This document shows, in pieces, positions 1 to 6,763 of a stretch of DNA of 21,849 nucleotides. The notes beneath the pieces were generated by a model that saw only the letters and a program-made list of their open reading frames with translations, did no database searches and had not been told where the DNA came from. The stretch spans positions 1-21,849 of the forward strand of contig CABUVF010000009.1 in the NCBI GenBank assembly GCA_902494945.1. The letters run 5' to 3'. The position numbers and the translations under genes were made by a program. This stretch comes from an uncultured Collinsella sp. Its GTDB lineage: Bacteria; Actinomycetota; Coriobacteriia; Coriobacteriales; Coriobacteriaceae. Position 1 is the first letter of the stretch; each line of letters begins with the position of its first letter.

Positions 1-782
1 GTCGCCTTGCATGCACGGTCGGGATCGCGCGGATCCCACTCCACCACCCGCGCGTCACCGGCGGCGTCGTTGATAAAGAAGTGGTAATCGCGTCCGGCCA
101 TGGCGTGCATGTCGTAGGCAGAAAGCAGGTTGACGGCCTCTTGCGTGGTGGCGGCACGGTCGAGCACCAGACGGATGGCGAGCGAGGTATTGATGACGGG
201 GCGTTGCGTGTCCTGGTCACAGGATTTGGAATCCAGGGTGAGCACGGCAATGGACACGCCACATTCGTTAACACCGTCGAGCTGGGCAAACGGGCCCATC
301 AACGCCGCAGCGCGTCCGCCGACGGAGTCAAGCGGAGTGTTATCGCCCAGGTTGTTAAGGGCGGCAAACCCGATGGAGGCATAGCCGTCGCACGGGTGAT
401 TGCGCACCAGCAGCGCCGAGGTGTCGTCCTTAAAGTCGTAATTGCGACCGGTGCGCACGCGGCCTTCGGCATCTACGGCGACAAAAGCGCTGCAGGCAAA
501 CTGGGGCGCCTGGACATGTGCCGGCACACCGGGCAGCACCTGCGCCACCACGGCATCGATGTAGGCCTGGTCGTCGCGCACGCCAGCGGCGATGATGCAA
601 TCAAGATCGTAGTCGTAGGCAATGTCGATTGCGTACAGGTCATAGCCATCCGCATAGTCGGTCAAGCGTTTGAGCGACGCGACGGACTTGATTTGCTTGC
701 GGTAAACGATGCCGGCGGCAGCGGCAAGGCCGACGGCGACTCCCGCGACACCGCAGGCGATGGCAATGTTACGTGGCTTCAT
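1..782 (-). CDS. Ntn-type linear amide C-N hydrolase / acyltransferase-like protein, 3' end cut by window edge
   Basis: The leftward frame begins at 782 (ATG, with AAAGGAG a few bases upstream) and stays open to the window edge, giving about 260 residues with no C-terminus. Residues about 5-27 are a hydrophobic, Ala/Gly-rich segment followed by YRKQ, which reads as an uncleaved membrane anchor. The core has FACSAFVAV (Cys97) followed by GRNYDF, the layout of the choloylglycine hydrolase / penicillin acyltransferase superfamily, where a Cys freed by self-cleavage attacks an amide bond. Here the Cys is internal, so cleavage at Ala96-Cys97 would release a pro-segment of about 96 residues, more like C45 acyltransferases than bile salt hydrolases, in which only the start Met is removed. 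The substrate cannot be told from sequence; bile salt or acyl-homoserine-lactone activity is possible but unsupported. It diverges from the M18 peptidase gene across a 161-bp gap. Confidence 0.75.
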   Translation of the reverse strand, partial: MKPRNIAIACGVAGVAVGLAAAAGIVYRKQIKSVASLKRLTDYADGYDLYAIDIAYDYDLDCIIAAGVRDDQAYIDAVVAQVLPGVPAHVQAPQFACSAFVAVDAEGRVRTGRNYDFKDDTSALLVRNHPCDGYASIGFAALNNLGDNTPLDSVGGRAAALMGPFAQLDGVNECGVSIAVLTLDSKSCDQDTQRPVINTSLAIRLVLDRAATTQEAVNLLSAYDMHAMAGRDYHFFINDAAGDARVVEWDPRDPDRACKA

Positions 783-943
783 GACGGCTCCTTTCGTCCT
801 GTTAGCGTAATTGTCGCAAAAGGAGTGCGGGCATGATGGCTCAACTTGGCGAGCGGCGCGGGATTAAACATGGAATGAAAGGCACGGCACTGGCGCGGCG
901 GGGTATGCTGGAGGGGACCATCAACCCAGCGAAAGGGGAGAGC

Positions 944-2329
944 ATGACGGATCAGGAAACGCCCGAGCGCGCGCATGTGACGGCCGACGATATCGAGGCC
1001 GCTAACGACCTTATCGACTTTATCGAGGCATGCCCCAGCATGTTTCATACGGCGGCGACCATTATGGCCGAGCTCGACGAGGCGGGTTTTACCTACCTGC
1101 CCGAGAACGCGGCGTGGGACATCGAGCCGGGCGGGCGTTATTACACGCAACGCAACACCTCGAGCGTTGTTGCCTTTAAAGTGGGCGAGGACCTGGCCGC
1201 GACGTGGGGCGAGGACGGCGTTGCCGGTGACTATCATTTTCAGCTGACGGCGTCGCACAGCGACTCGCCGACGTTTAAGGTCAAGGCCGTGCCCGAGCTC
1301 GACGGCGCGGGCGAGACGCTGCGCCTGAACACCGAGGCCTACGGCGGCATGATCGACTACACCTGGTTCGACCGTCCGCTGGCACTCGCGGGCCGCGTGC
1401 TGGTGCGCGAGGGCGACCGCATTGAGAGCCGCTTGCTTGCCACCGAGCGCGAGGTCGCTATTATCCCGAGCCTTGCCATCCATATGAACCGTGGCGTCAA
1501 CGAGGGCTTTGCTCCCAACCGAGCCGTCGACCTGTGCCCGCTCATCAGCGCCGGTGACCTTAAGCAGGGAGATTTTGACGCCCTGATCGCTGGCGAACTG
1601 GACGTTGAGCCCGAGCAGATCCTGGGCCGCGACCTGTTCCTCGTCAACCGACAGGATGCGCGCATTTGGGGCTGGGCCGACGAGTTTATCTCGACGCCCA
1701 AGCTCGACGACCTGGCCTGTGCCTACACCTCGCTGCAGGCATTTTTGGGTGCCGAGAACGCGCACGACGTTTCGGTCTTTTGCTGCTTTGATAACGAGGA
1801 GGTTGGCTCCGAGACCAAGCAGGGCGCCATGTCGACGTTCTTGGCCGACGCGCTGCGCCGCATCAACGGATCGCTGGGCTTTGATGACGAGTCGTATCAT
1901 CGCGCCCTTGCCGCATCGATGCTCGTGAGCTGCGACAACGCGCATGCCGTGCACCCCAACCACGCCGAGAAGTGCGATGCCCGCAACCAGGTGGTGCTTA
2001 ACGGCGGCATCGTCATCAAGGAAGCCGCCAACCAGCACTACTGCACCGATGCCTTTAGCCGCGCGGTGTTCCAGGCTATTTGCGACGACGCCGACGTGCC
2101 CACGCAGGCCTTCGCCAACAAGAGCGATATGGCGGGCGGCTCCACGCTCGGCAATCTGTCCAATATGCAGGCGAGCATGCATGCCGTGGACGTGGGCCTG
2201 CCGCAGCTTGCCATGCACTCGAGCTACGAGACCGGCGGCGTGCGCGACGTGATGTACGCCATCCGCGCCCTCACGGCTTTCTACGAGCGCAACCTAACCA
2301 TCAACGGCGCCGAAAGCGTGGAACTCTAA
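944..2329 (+). CDS. M18 family aminopeptidase (aspartyl aminopeptidase type)
   Basis: 461 residues, the usual length for M18 zinc aminopeptidases, cytosolic enzymes that remove N-terminal (often acidic) residues from peptides. The dinuclear metal site can be followed: SHSDSPT (His105), KLDDLACAY (Asp255/256), DNEEVGS (Glu285/286), SCDNAHAVHPN (Asp331) and AMHSSYE (His425). I chose the ATG at 944 because GAAAGGGGAG lies directly upstream and the family N-terminus (AANDLIDFIEACPSMFH) starts soon after. The same frame is open from 833, but that stretch has no family similarity. The gene ends just before a hairpin repeat (2331) and a strong terminator (2414), so it is probably monocistronic. All expected metal ligands are present, so I see no sign of inactivation. 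Confidence 0.95.
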   Translation: MTDQETPERAHVTADDIEAANDLIDFIEACPSMFHTAATIMAELDEAGFTYLPENAAWDIEPGGRYYTQRNTSSVVAFKVGEDLAATWGEDGVAGDYHFQLTASHSDSPTFKVKAVPELDGAGETLRLNTEAYGGMIDYTWFDRPLALAGRVLVREGDRIESRLLATEREVAIIPSLAIHMNRGVNEGFAPNRAVDLCPLISAGDLKQGDFDALIAGELDVEPEQILGRDLFLVNRQDARIWGWADEFISTPKLDDLACAYTSLQAFLGAENAHDVSVFCCFDNEEVGSETKQGAMSTFLADALRRINGSLGFDDESYHRALAASMLVSCDNAHAVHPNHAEKCDARNQVVLNGGIVIKEAANQHYCTDAFSRAVFQAICDDADVPTQAFANKSDMAGGSTLGNLSNMQASMHAVDVGLPQLAMHSSYETGGVRDVMYAIRALTAFYERNLTINGAESVEL

Positions 2330-2330
2330 A

Positions 2331-2372
2331 ACCTACCAAAAAGGGATGTTAATTTTGGCAGGTTTTATCTGG
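2331..2372 (+). repeat. Intergenic hairpin repeat, copy A
   Basis: First of three copies of a 42-44 bp element. It starts ACCTACCAAAAAGGG and ends TTTTGGCAGGTTTTATCTGG. ACCTACCAAAA and TTTTGGCAGGT form an 11-bp inverted repeat with one mismatch. This copy is 2 bp shorter in the loop than the copies at 4600 and 18339. It begins 1 bp after the M18 stop codon. With TTTTAT after the stem it could act as a weak terminator here, but the other copies are not placed as terminators. Confidence 0.8.
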
Positions 2373-2413
2373 GCGAATGCAAGGGGTGAAACCGAACTGG
2401 ATCGGTGATACGT

Positions 2414-2448
2414 AGCCGCCGAGGTGCAGTGTGCCTCGGCGGCTTTTT
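2414..2448 (+). terminator. Rho-independent terminator of the M18 peptidase gene
   Basis: Perfect 11-bp stem AGCCGCCGAGG / CCTCGGCGGCT, 9-nt loop, then TTTTT. It separates the peptidase gene from the toxin-antitoxin promoter. Confidence 0.92.
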
Positions 2449-2466
2449 GTGTACATAGTACGGCTA

Positions 2467-2490
2467 ATGCTTATAAATGCTATACATGCT
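2467..2490 (+). promoter_or_regulatory. ATGCT iterons, candidate antitoxin operator
   Basis: ATGCT occurs at 2467, 2477 and 2486, a spacing of 10 and 9 bp (about one helical turn), immediately upstream of and touching the -35 box of the toxin-antitoxin promoter. Ribbon-helix-helix antitoxins of the RelB/DinJ type usually repress their own operon at short repeated or inverted sites, so autoregulation here is a reasonable inference. Confidence 0.45.
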
Positions 2491-2518
2491 TTACGTATCT
2501 ACCATTGAGTTTTATGAT
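2490..2518 (+). promoter_or_regulatory. Promoter of the toxin-antitoxin operon
   Basis: TTTACG at 2490-2495 and TATGAT at 2513-2518 are separated by exactly 17 bp. The antitoxin ATG follows 25 bp after the -10 box, preceded by AAGGAGGGG. A good sigma-70-type match in AT-rich DNA that stands out from the GC-rich surroundings. Confidence 0.7.
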
Positions 2519-2543
2519 AGTTTTGAAGTATTAAGGAGGGGTC

Positions 2544-2924
2544 ATGACCACAACAGCCGCTCAGATCAACGTACGTCTCGATGCCGATCTTAAAAGGAGC
2601 GGGGACGCCGCTCTCTCCAGGGCCGGTATGACGCCGAGCCAAGCGGTGCGAGCGCTCTGGCAGCTTGCGGCGTCGCTGGCCGATCGCCCCGGTGCGCTCG
2701 AGGATATCCTGCTGCCCAGTCGTGCCCGGGCGGAACAGCGCGAGCGCGAAAAGGCCGCCAAACGTAAGCTCGAGCTCATGGATCAGGGGTCGAAGCTGTT
2801 CGCTACCGCTTGCCGTGAGTCGGGAATCGATATGGTCAAGGCTCAGCCATCGGACGACGAAGAGCTCAAACGGAATGCCTATGCGGATCGCTTTGGCGAG
2901 GAGATGAGCTGGCTCTATGAGTGA
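2544..2924 (+). CDS. RelB/DinJ-like antitoxin
   Basis: 126 residues. The N-terminus (TAAQINVRLDADLKRSGDAALSRAGMTPSQAVRALWQLAA) is a ribbon-helix-helix DNA-binding domain of the RelB/DinJ type: a short beta strand (INVRLD) and two helices around a GMTPSQAVR turn. The rest (about 60-126) is charged and probably unstructured until it binds the toxin; it is longer than in typical DinJ proteins (about 85-100 residues). An excellent Shine-Dalgarno (AAGGAGGGG) fixes the start. The stop overlaps the next gene by 8 bp, so translation is probably coupled. The PIN-type partner, rather than a RelE/YafQ ribonuclease, makes the pairing a mixed one. It should act as the labile antitoxin and as autorepressor. 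Confidence 0.85.
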   Translation: MTTTAAQINVRLDADLKRSGDAALSRAGMTPSQAVRALWQLAASLADRPGALEDILLPSRARAEQREREKAAKRKLELMDQGSKLFATACRESGIDMVKAQPSDDEELKRNAYADRFGEEMSWLYE

Positions 2925-3411
2925 GGCTCCAAAGCGCATCTTGGTTGACACCAACGTGTGGCTCGATTACTTCATTCCCTCACGACGTGGTCGTTCGGTG
3001 GCGATTGAGTTTTTACGCGATGCATGCACGGCGCAGGTGGATTTGCTGTATGCGGCGACATCGTCCAAAGACCTGTTCTATTTGATTTCAAGCGAACATA
3101 AGGCATGGTATCGGCGAGAGCACGGTTCGCTTTCCCAGTATGCCGCTACGGCAGCGACTTCGCTTGCATGGGATTGTCTTAGCGTGCTTTCGCAGCTTGC
3201 CACGCCAGTGCCCTGTGACCTGAGCGATATATGGATGGCGAGCAGGCAGCGTGAGCTCCATAGCGATTACGAAGACGATTTAATCATTGCGGCAGCGATA
3301 CGCGCCCAAGCAGATTTACTGGTCACCAACGATGTCAAGCTCTGTTCCCACGCACCCGTCGCAGCAATGAGTGTAGAAGACGCAAGAAAATATCTAACAA
3401 CGCTCAAATAG
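2917..3411 (+). CDS. PIN-domain ribonuclease toxin (VapC-like)
   Basis: 164 residues, one PIN domain. The acidic metal-binding residues are visible: RILVDTNVWLDYF at the N-terminus (Asp10), a conserved acidic cluster DYEDDLIIAAAIRA near residue 120, and the C-terminal LLVTNDVKL strand with its Asp. PIN toxins cut RNA (tRNA, rRNA or mRNA) in a Mg/Mn-dependent way. The ATG lies within the last codons of the antitoxin gene (8-bp overlap), standard for toxin-antitoxin pairs. At 164 residues it is longer than a typical VapC (about 130); the extra length lies in the middle (residues about 60-100). An alternative is a non-toxic PIN nuclease, but the overlapping antitoxin argues against it. Confidence 0.88.
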   Translation: MSEAPKRILVDTNVWLDYFIPSRRGRSVAIEFLRDACTAQVDLLYAATSSKDLFYLISSEHKAWYRREHGSLSQYAATAATSLAWDCLSVLSQLATPVPCDLSDIWMASRQRELHSDYEDDLIIAAAIRAQADLLVTNDVKLCSHAPVAAMSVEDARKYLTTLK

Positions 3412-3498
3412 CTCTAAACCTCACTGGCCGAATAATAGTCAGCGAATGCCCATAGACAGAGCCGCGTCAGCCAGCCCCTGCAGGTTGAACAAAAGTCA

Positions 3499-3602
3499 GC
3501 GAGAGCCCGCCAGAGTGAGCAAGGTGACGTGAAAGAGGAGGGCATAGGCCTTTTGGCCATGCCCGACGATTGAACGTCAGATTGCCGCTCTGGCGGGCTC
3601 GC
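3499..3602. ncRNA. Candidate structured RNA / nested hairpin element
   Basis: Four nested stems on one axis. Outer: GCGAG(AG)CCCGCCAGAG at 3499-3515 pairs with CTCTGGCGGGCTCGC at 3588-3602, 15 bp with a 2-nt bulge. Second: GCAA 3519-3522 with TTGC 3582-3585. Third: TGACGT 3525-3530 with ACGTCA 3574-3579. Apical: GGGCAT-A-GGCC 3540-3550 with GGCCATGCCC 3555-3564 around a TTTT loop. This amount of ordered pairing in about 104 bp is unlikely by chance. No protein-coding frame here is convincing. The strand is undecided: it lies 3' of both the PIN toxin (+) and the dehydrogenase (-). I do not recognise a named RNA family. Confidence 0.5.
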
Positions 3603-3613
3603 AGCGTCGAGGG

Positions 3614-3641
3614 GTTCCGGCGTTTGGCAAAACGCCGGAAC
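3614..3641. terminator. Perfect hairpin after the dehydrogenase gene, probable terminator without a clear U tract
   Basis: GTTCCGGCGTTT and AAACGCCGGAAC form a perfect 12-bp stem with a 4-nt GGCA loop. It lies 3 bp beyond the stop codon of the leftward dehydrogenase. Neither strand has a T run after the stem, so it may be a weak terminator or an mRNA 3'-end stabiliser. Confidence 0.6.
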
Positions 3642-3644
3642 AAC

Positions 3645-4580
3645 CTAATGCTCGATCCAACAGCGCAGGGTCTCGCCTGCCAGCAGGTGACGCAGATTCT
3701 CCGCGGCAATATCGACCACGTTGTTGAGCGTGGCGGCTAGGTGGAACCAGCCCGAGATATGCGGTGTGATGAGCATGTTGGGCGCATCCCACAGCGGGCT
3801 TGTCGCGGGCAGCGGCTCGGGGTCGGTGACGTCGACCGCAGCACCGGCAAGGTGCCCGGACTCGAGTGCCGCAACTAAGTCGTCGGCAACCACAAGATCG
3901 CCGCGGCCGCCGTTGGCAAAGAAGGCGCCCGGCTTCATCGCGGCGAAGAACTCGGCGTTCGCCAGACCGCGGGTCTCGGGTGTGCTCGGCATAAAGGATG
4001 CGACGACGTCTGCCTCGGCCAGGCGCTCAGACAGGGAATCCATGCCGTCCATGTCCTCAAACACAATGGGATAGACGAGCGGATGACGCTTGATGCCGCG
4101 GACGTGCGCACCCATGCTGCGGCAGAGTGTGGCAAAGTGGCCGCCGATATCTCCCGCGCCCAGCACCAGCACGTTGGCGTTTTTGAGCGAGGTAACCGGC
4201 CCCAAATCCTCCCAGCGATGCTCACGCTGCAGATCGTTGTAGCCAGGCAGACGCTTCATCATGGAAAGGACCATGGCAAACATGTGCTCGCTCACGGCCT
4301 GACCGTAGGCGCCCACCGAGCAAGACAGTTTGGCGTCGGCCGGCACGGTGCCGGCGGCAAGGTAGTCGTCATAGCCGGCGGTCTGCAATTGCAACAGCTG
4401 GAGATGCTTGCATGCCGTGAGCATGTCAGGGTCGATGTTGCCCAAGATCACGTCGGCATCGGCGACCTGCTCGCGCGTGGCGGCGTCGGGGCTCGTGTAG
4501 ATAAAGTTCTCGCCCGGAGCGCTCGATTCAAGAATTGCGCGATGGCGGTCGTTGACGGGCAACAAAACCAGGATGTTCAC
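3645..4580 (-). CDS. D-2-hydroxyacid dehydrogenase (NAD-dependent)
   Basis: 311 residues from a GTG at 4580. I prefer this start because GCGGAGAGGA lies 6-7 bases upstream and the protein then begins with the family's first strand (MNILVLLPV). The frame stays open further upstream, but that would run through an intergenic repeat and the map terminator. The Rossmann motif is VLVLGAGDIGGHFA (141-147) and the catalytic triad is Arg226 (NGGRGDLV), Glu255 (DPEPLP) and His274 (TPHISGW). These enzymes reduce 2-keto acids to D-2-hydroxy acids, or the reverse, in the cytosol; the substrate (lactate, glycerate, 2-hydroxyisocaproate-like) cannot be read from sequence. It lies downstream of map in the same direction, but a terminator lies between them, so it is probably a separate unit. 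Confidence 0.92.
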   Translation of the reverse strand: MNILVLLPVNDRHRAILESSAPGENFIYTSPDAATREQVADADVILGNIDPDMLTACKHLQLLQLQTAGYDDYLAAGTVPADAKLSCSVGAYGQAVSEHMFAMVLSMMKRLPGYNDLQREHRWEDLGPVTSLKNANVLVLGAGDIGGHFATLCRSMGAHVRGIKRHPLVYPIVFEDMDGMDSLSERLAEADVVASFMPSTPETRGLANAEFFAAMKPGAFFANGGRGDLVVADDLVAALESGHLAGAAVDVTDPEPLPATSPLWDAPNMLITPHISGWFHLAATLNNVVDIAAENLRHLLAGETLRCWIEH

Positions 4581-4599
4581 AAGCAGTCCTCTCCGCTCA

Positions 4600-4643
4600 A
4601 CCTGCCAAAAAGGGACAGGTTTATTTGGGCAGGTTTTATCTGG
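4600..4643 (+). repeat. Intergenic hairpin repeat, copy B
   Basis: 44 bp, differing from copy C (18339) at only two positions. ACCTGCCAAA and TTTGGGCAGGT form the imperfect inverted repeat; TTTTATCTGG follows. It lies 19 bp upstream of the GTG start of the leftward dehydrogenase, so it would be in that gene's mRNA leader, between the map terminator and the ribosome binding site. Confidence 0.8.
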
Positions 4644-4654
4644 CAAAACGCTAT

Positions 4655-4703
4655 AAAAAAGCCGGGCATAGCGATGGGTAACATATACCAAGCGCAGCCC
4701 GGC
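4655..4703 (-). terminator. Terminator of map
   Basis: On the minus strand GCCGGGC (4697-4703) pairs with GCCCGGC (4661-4667) and is followed by TTTTTT (4655-4660). The loop is long (about 29 nt) and contains the near-complementary GCG/CGC pieces, so the real fold is probably longer. It starts about 10 bp after the map stop codon. Confidence 0.75.
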
Positions 4704-4713
4704 GTCCGCACGG

Positions 4714-5601
4714 CTACCAGCTGAGCAGTTCGTAGCCGTCCTCGGTCACCACGAGCTGTACCTCGCACTGGGCCGAATCGCTGCCGTCCTTGGTGCGCAC
4801 GCACCAGCCGTCGCCCTTGCTAATCTTGATGTCGGGCGCTCCGGCATTGCCCATAGGCTCGATGGTAAAGACCATGCCCGGGGCCATGATGGTATCCACA
4901 TCGGGCGCCTCGGTGGTAAAGCCCACAAATGGGTCTTCGTGGAACTCCTTACCGATGCCGTGTCCGCCGTACTCGCGCACCACGCTAAAACCGGCGTCCT
5001 CGACGGTCTTTTGCACGGCCTCGGCCATAACGGACAGTGGCAGCCATGGCTTGACGGCCGCCAGACCCGCTTCCACGCTGGCGCGGGTGACATCGACCAG
5101 GCGCTGGCGCTCGGCCGAGACCTCGCCGATGCAGAACATGCGGCTCGAGTCGCTAAAGTAGCCGTCTAGGATCGTGGAACAGTCCACGTTGATGATGTCG
5201 CCCTCGTGCAGCACGTCCGTATCGCAGGGAATGCCGTGGCAGACCACATCATTGATCGAGGTGCACACGCTCTTGGGGTAGCCCTCGTAGTTGAGGTCGG
5301 CCGGCGTGCCACCGTGCTCGACGGTGTAGTCGTAGATCATCTGGTCGATCTGGTTGGTGGTCATGCCTGCGGCGATATGCTCGCCCACATAATCGAGCAC
5401 GCCCACGTTGATGGCTGCCGAGCGCTTGATGCCCTCGATATCGGCGGGAGTCTTGTAGAGCGTGCGAGGCAGAACCTCCCAGCCTTCTTCCCACAAGCGC
5501 TCGAGGCGCTCATCAAAGGCGCTATGGCATTTCTTGTATTTCTTGCCGCTGCCGCACCAGCAAGCGTCGTTGCGGCCGGGCACGGGTCTTTTGTCATACA
5601 T
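4714..5601 (-). CDS. map: Type I methionine aminopeptidase with N-terminal SEC-C zinc motif
   Basis: 295 residues. Residues 9-28 form a SEC-C zinc-binding motif (CWCGSGKKYKKCH; Cys14, Cys16, Cys25, His26), the same tail motif found on SecA, thought to help binding to partners or the ribosome. The rest is a standard M24 methionine aminopeptidase, which removes the initiator Met co-translationally. The five metal ligands are Asp140 (NVDCS), Asp151 (FSDSSR), His214 (GGHGIG), Glu248 (TIEPM) and Glu280 (QCEVQL); the substrate-site His122 is in CHGIP. AAGGAAG precedes the ATG. It has its own -10-like box (5627) and terminator, unlike genomes where map sits in the ribosomal protein operon next to adk. 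All catalytic residues are intact. Confidence 0.96.
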   Translation of the reverse strand: MYDKRPVPGRNDACWCGSGKKYKKCHSAFDERLERLWEEGWEVLPRTLYKTPADIEGIKRSAAINVGVLDYVGEHIAAGMTTNQIDQMIYDYTVEHGGTPADLNYEGYPKSVCTSINDVVCHGIPCDTDVLHEGDIINVDCSTILDGYFSDSSRMFCIGEVSAERQRLVDVTRASVEAGLAAVKPWLPLSVMAEAVQKTVEDAGFSVVREYGGHGIGKEFHEDPFVGFTTEAPDVDTIMAPGMVFTIEPMGNAGAPDIKISKGDGWCVRTKDGSDSAQCEVQLVVTEDGYELLSW

Positions 5602-5626
5602 GGCTAACTTCCTTTCGTTCGCAGCT

Positions 5627-5632
5627 AGTATA
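5627..5632 (-). promoter_or_regulatory. Likely -10 box of map
   Basis: TATACT on the minus strand, 26 bp upstream of the map ATG. No good -35 is visible. The base of the large inverted repeat (5654) begins where the -35 region would be. Confidence 0.45.
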
Positions 5633-5653
5633 GCCCACCCACGCGGCCATAAA

Positions 5654-5720
5654 AGTTGCGGTGATATAGTTCCGATTTAAGCGGTTTAACAGCACAAATA
5701 GGAACTATATCACCGCAACT
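5654..5720. repeat. Large perfect inverted repeat (20-bp arms), locus 1
   Basis: AGTTGCGGTGATATAGTTCC at 5654-5673 and its exact reverse complement at 5701-5720. Inside, ATTT (5675-5678) and AAAT (5696-5699) extend the stem after one G/A mismatch. Read leftward it follows the radical SAM gene by about 40 bp and is followed by TTTTAT, so it could terminate that transcript. The stem is much longer than ordinary terminators and matches the architecture of the elements at 10058, 19712 and 19795. Confidence 0.9.
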
Positions 5721-5761
5721 GATGGGGCGGGATGGCGGGCACTAGCTGCTGCGTGGTTTTG

Positions 5762-6538
5762 CTAGTAGCTCACCTGGCAGGGAATACCGAGGGCGCGCAC
5801 GCGCGCGGCAATGGCGTCGAGTACCTCGGGCACTGCTTTGGCAAGGCCGGCGATCGGTGTTTCGCGCGCCACCGTGTAGATGGTCGCCTCCTGCGGGCGA
5901 ATGCGCTCAAGCGCCGCGAGCCAGGGGGCAACGTACTCCTCGCCGGTGTTGTCGATGGGCTTGCCCCGGTACTCACCGCTCAAAAACATCGTCTGGATAA
6001 TAACGTGACCGTTAAAGCTTGCGAACGTCTCGATCTGGTGCTTGACGTCGTAGGGGCCAACGGGCTGGTCGAGCAGCTGGATAAACGCCGGGTCGACGGT
6101 ATCGAGCTTAAGAATGTTGTCGTCGACCATCATGAGCGCGTCGTGCACCTCGGGGCGCTCGGCGCGCGTGCCGTTGGAGAGCACGGCGATCTTGGAGTTT
6201 GGGGCAAGCTCGTCGCGCAGCGCGACGGCGCCGGCAATGGCCTGCGGAAACTCCGGTGCGGCGGTGGGCTCGCCGTTGCCTGCGAAGGTGATCACATCGG
6301 GGAGCTCGCCCTCGGCTGCCATCTCGCGCAGCTTTGCCTCGAGCGCGTCGAGTACCACGGCAGCCGTGTTGTACGGCTCATGGCAGGGGCGTTCGGCGTT
6401 GAGGCCGTTTTCGCAGTAAATGCAGTCGAACGTGCAGATTTTGCCGCTGGCCGGCATCATGTTGACGCCGAGCGAGAGACCAAGGCGACGGCTGCGAACG
6501 GGTCCAAAGATGGGGCTGGCATTCAAAAATGTAGACAT
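5762..6538 (-). CDS. Radical SAM protein, COG0731-like
   Basis: 258 residues. The N-terminus IFGPVRSRRLGLSLG leads into CTFDCIYCE (Cys35, Cys39, Cys42), the CxxxCxxC loop that binds the [4Fe-4S] cluster and SAM; FAGNGEPTAAP is the glycine-rich SAM-contact strand. This arrangement is that of COG0731 proteins, related to the archaeal wyosine-tRNA synthase TYW1 but lacking its flavodoxin part; the bacterial function is not established. Two start codons lie 6 bp apart. I take the ATG at 6538, since GAGGAG is then 9 bases upstream, not 3 as for the ATG at 6544. It has no obvious link to the cysteine-rich peptide 5 kb away: it lacks a SPASM domain and lies on the other strand. Confidence 0.88.
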   Translation of the reverse strand: MSTFLNASPIFGPVRSRRLGLSLGVNMMPASGKICTFDCIYCENGLNAERPCHEPYNTAAVVLDALEAKLREMAAEGELPDVITFAGNGEPTAAPEFPQAIAGAVALRDELAPNSKIAVLSNGTRAERPEVHDALMMVDDNILKLDTVDPAFIQLLDQPVGPYDVKHQIETFASFNGHVIIQTMFLSGEYRGKPIDNTGEEYVAPWLAALERIRPQEATIYTVARETPIAGLAKAVPEVLDAIAARVRALGIPCQVSY

Positions 6539-6763
6539 AGGCATATGCTCCTCAAGACTATTGCGCCTAAGCATAGCATCGGCTCCAAAGCGAGGTGCGG
6601 GCTCTTGCTTTACAAGTTTCGTTTTTTCACGTCGCTCATGATGCCGTGCCATGAAAAGCCTCGGGTCGGGTACAGTTAATCTGTTAACAAGTCGTAAGGC
6701 AATGCGGGACCATTCAGCCGTACTGACGTGCAATTGGATGGGCATTGATGATGGGGGCACAAC

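Noticed and set aside
779..2218. A long open frame of 479 residues on the minus strand, antisense to the M18 peptidase gene.
   Set aside because: It mirrors a well-supported gene codon for codon, has no domain motifs and an Arg/His/Gly/Ala-rich composition, the usual by-product of high-GC codon use.
3467..3709. A minus-strand frame of 80 residues across the structured element.
   Set aside because: It overlaps the end of the dehydrogenase gene and its hairpin, has no ribosome binding site, and the stretch is explained better by nested RNA/DNA stems.
5762..6538. The radical SAM gene as the maturase of the six-cysteine peptide.
   Set aside because: It lies about 5 kb away on the opposite strand, lacks a SPASM domain or precursor-recognition domain, and looks like the COG0731 tRNA-type family.
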